This document shows positions 43,815-46,076 of a stretch of DNA of 46,076 bases, in pieces. Source of the stretch: Streptomyces sp. CT34 (lineage in GTDB: Bacteria > Actinomycetota > Actinomycetes > Streptomycetales > Streptomycetaceae); the NCBI RefSeq assembly GCF_000805335.1, contig NZ_KN708638.1:2779312-2825387 (forward strand), written 5' to 3'. The first letter of the stretch is position 1, and each line of letters begins with the position of its first letter. The notes beneath the pieces are model-generated. The model searched no databases and had not been told where the DNA came from. It worked only from the letters and a program-made list of their open reading frames with translations. The position numbers were made by a program, and so were the translations under genes.

Positions 43815-44245
43815 GCGGAGACGGCCCCCTCCTGGTGCGCGGCGTCGTCCAGGTACTCCTTGAGGATCGCCTTCTCCTCCGCGGTGATCCGGCGCGGGCG
43901 CCCCTCCGCGAAGTCGTACGGAACGACGACGGTCGAGGCCCGGACGTAGACCGTCTCCTCGTCCCTGACCTCGTACCCCACCGTCATCGACGCGGCGCTG
44001 ATCTTCGTCACCCACAGCTCGACGGTCACCGGCTCGGGCCGGTGCACCAACTGCCGTACGTAGTCGATCTCGTGCCGGGCGACGACCGAGCCGCCCGTGA
44101 ACGACGGGCTGCCGCCCCCCGGCGCCAGCCGGCGCATGAAGTCGATCCGCGCCTCTTCGAGGTAGCGGATGAACACCGCGTTGTTGACATGGCCGTTGGC
44201 GTCCATGTCCGACCAGCGCAGGGGGCAGGGGTAGAGGTGTCGCAC
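43811..44245 (-). CDS. Acyl-CoA thioesterase, 4HBT hot-dog fold
   Basis: 144 residues. Hot-dog fold with the 4-hydroxybenzoyl-CoA thioesterase motif D15-x3-H19-V-N-N22 (RWSDMDANGHVNN), followed by FIRYLEEARIDF and the beta strands VELWVTKIS and TVGYEV. It should hydrolyse acyl-CoA thioesters; substrate unknown. The GTG at 44245 starts 6 bp after the ettA stop with no clear ribosome site, consistent with coupling to ettA. Confidence 0.88.
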   Translation of the reverse strand: MRHLYPCPLRWSDMDANGHVNNAVFIRYLEEARIDFMRRLAPGGGSPSFTGGSVVARHEIDYVRQLVHRPEPVTVELWVTKISAASMTVGYEVRDEETVYVRASTVVVPYDFAEGRPRRITAEEKAILKEYLDDAAHQEGAVSA

Positions 44246-44250
44246 GACGG

Positions 44251-45915
<1,665 letters not shown>

Positions 45916-46076
45916 GAGAAACCGTCCGGCAGTCTGGATCTATCAGGTGGTCTGTGCGGCTCCGCCGCCTGGGCCATGGTGCGGCGTGGCCGCGCGAGGG
46001 CAGATACACCCATCTTGCCGTACTGCCGTCCCCGGACGGAAACGGGTTCCGCGGGGCGGACGGCCGCGGGCCCCGA

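Overview
The window is very G+C-rich, with near-saturated G/C third codon positions, GTG and TTG starts, long antisense shadow frames and a Crp/Nur/mycothiol-type gene complement. All of this fits a Streptomyces chromosome, and the gene content looks like conserved core (sodF, asd, pepN, malQ, the csn operon, pknG, ettA) rather than an imported island. I identify 34 protein genes. I saw no rRNA, tRNA, CRISPR array or insertion sequence.

Region 1 (1-10160): Fe-type superoxide dismutase under a recognisable Nur (nickel) box; a convergent DsbA-like, Rv2466c-type mycothiol-linked oxidoreductase; two paralogous M1 aminopeptidases (pepN-like) that flank an AbiEi/DUF559 protein, aspartate-semialdehyde dehydrogenase and a MazEF toxin-antitoxin pair. 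Region 2 (10280-16890, mostly minus strand): allantoicase, a LysR regulator, an acyl-ACP desaturase behind two tandem 18-bp palindromes, a tiny membrane protein, 4-alpha-glucanotransferase and a small repeat-containing protein. Region 3 (17417-22493): a secreted GH84-like protein, an HNH nuclease and an MscS channel.

Region 4 (22771-30105) matches the csnREFGHK operon described for chitosan-oligosaccharide uptake in S. lividans/S. coelicolor: ROK repressor, ABC binding protein and two permeases, GH4 phospho-glycosidase and a BadF-type kinase. In this strain the operon carries three separate tandem-repeat expansions: 11-bp units at the csnR/csnE junction, 21-bp units at the csnF/csnG junction, and 36/45-bp units inside csnH that add roughly 120 residues to a loop.

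Region 5 (31054-42238) is the most interesting system. It is an enlarged GlnX-GlnH-PknG locus: a four-TM membrane protein, a periplasmic-type amino-acid binding protein, an unrecognised helical protein translationally coupled to PknG, a PknG-type kinase, a PP2C phosphatase, a protein whose relatives carry a vWA domain that is missing here (and which has the only TTA codon I noticed), and an FHA-domain protein. Kinase, phosphatase and FHA reader all begin with Cys-rich zinc ribbons followed by long disordered linkers. This suggests a membrane-sensor-driven write/erase/read phosphorylation module.

Region 6 (42363-46076): group II truncated haemoglobin, then a minus-strand cluster of EttA (ABC-F), a hot-dog thioesterase and an unknown protein. 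Strong GC-rich hairpins separate most convergent units.
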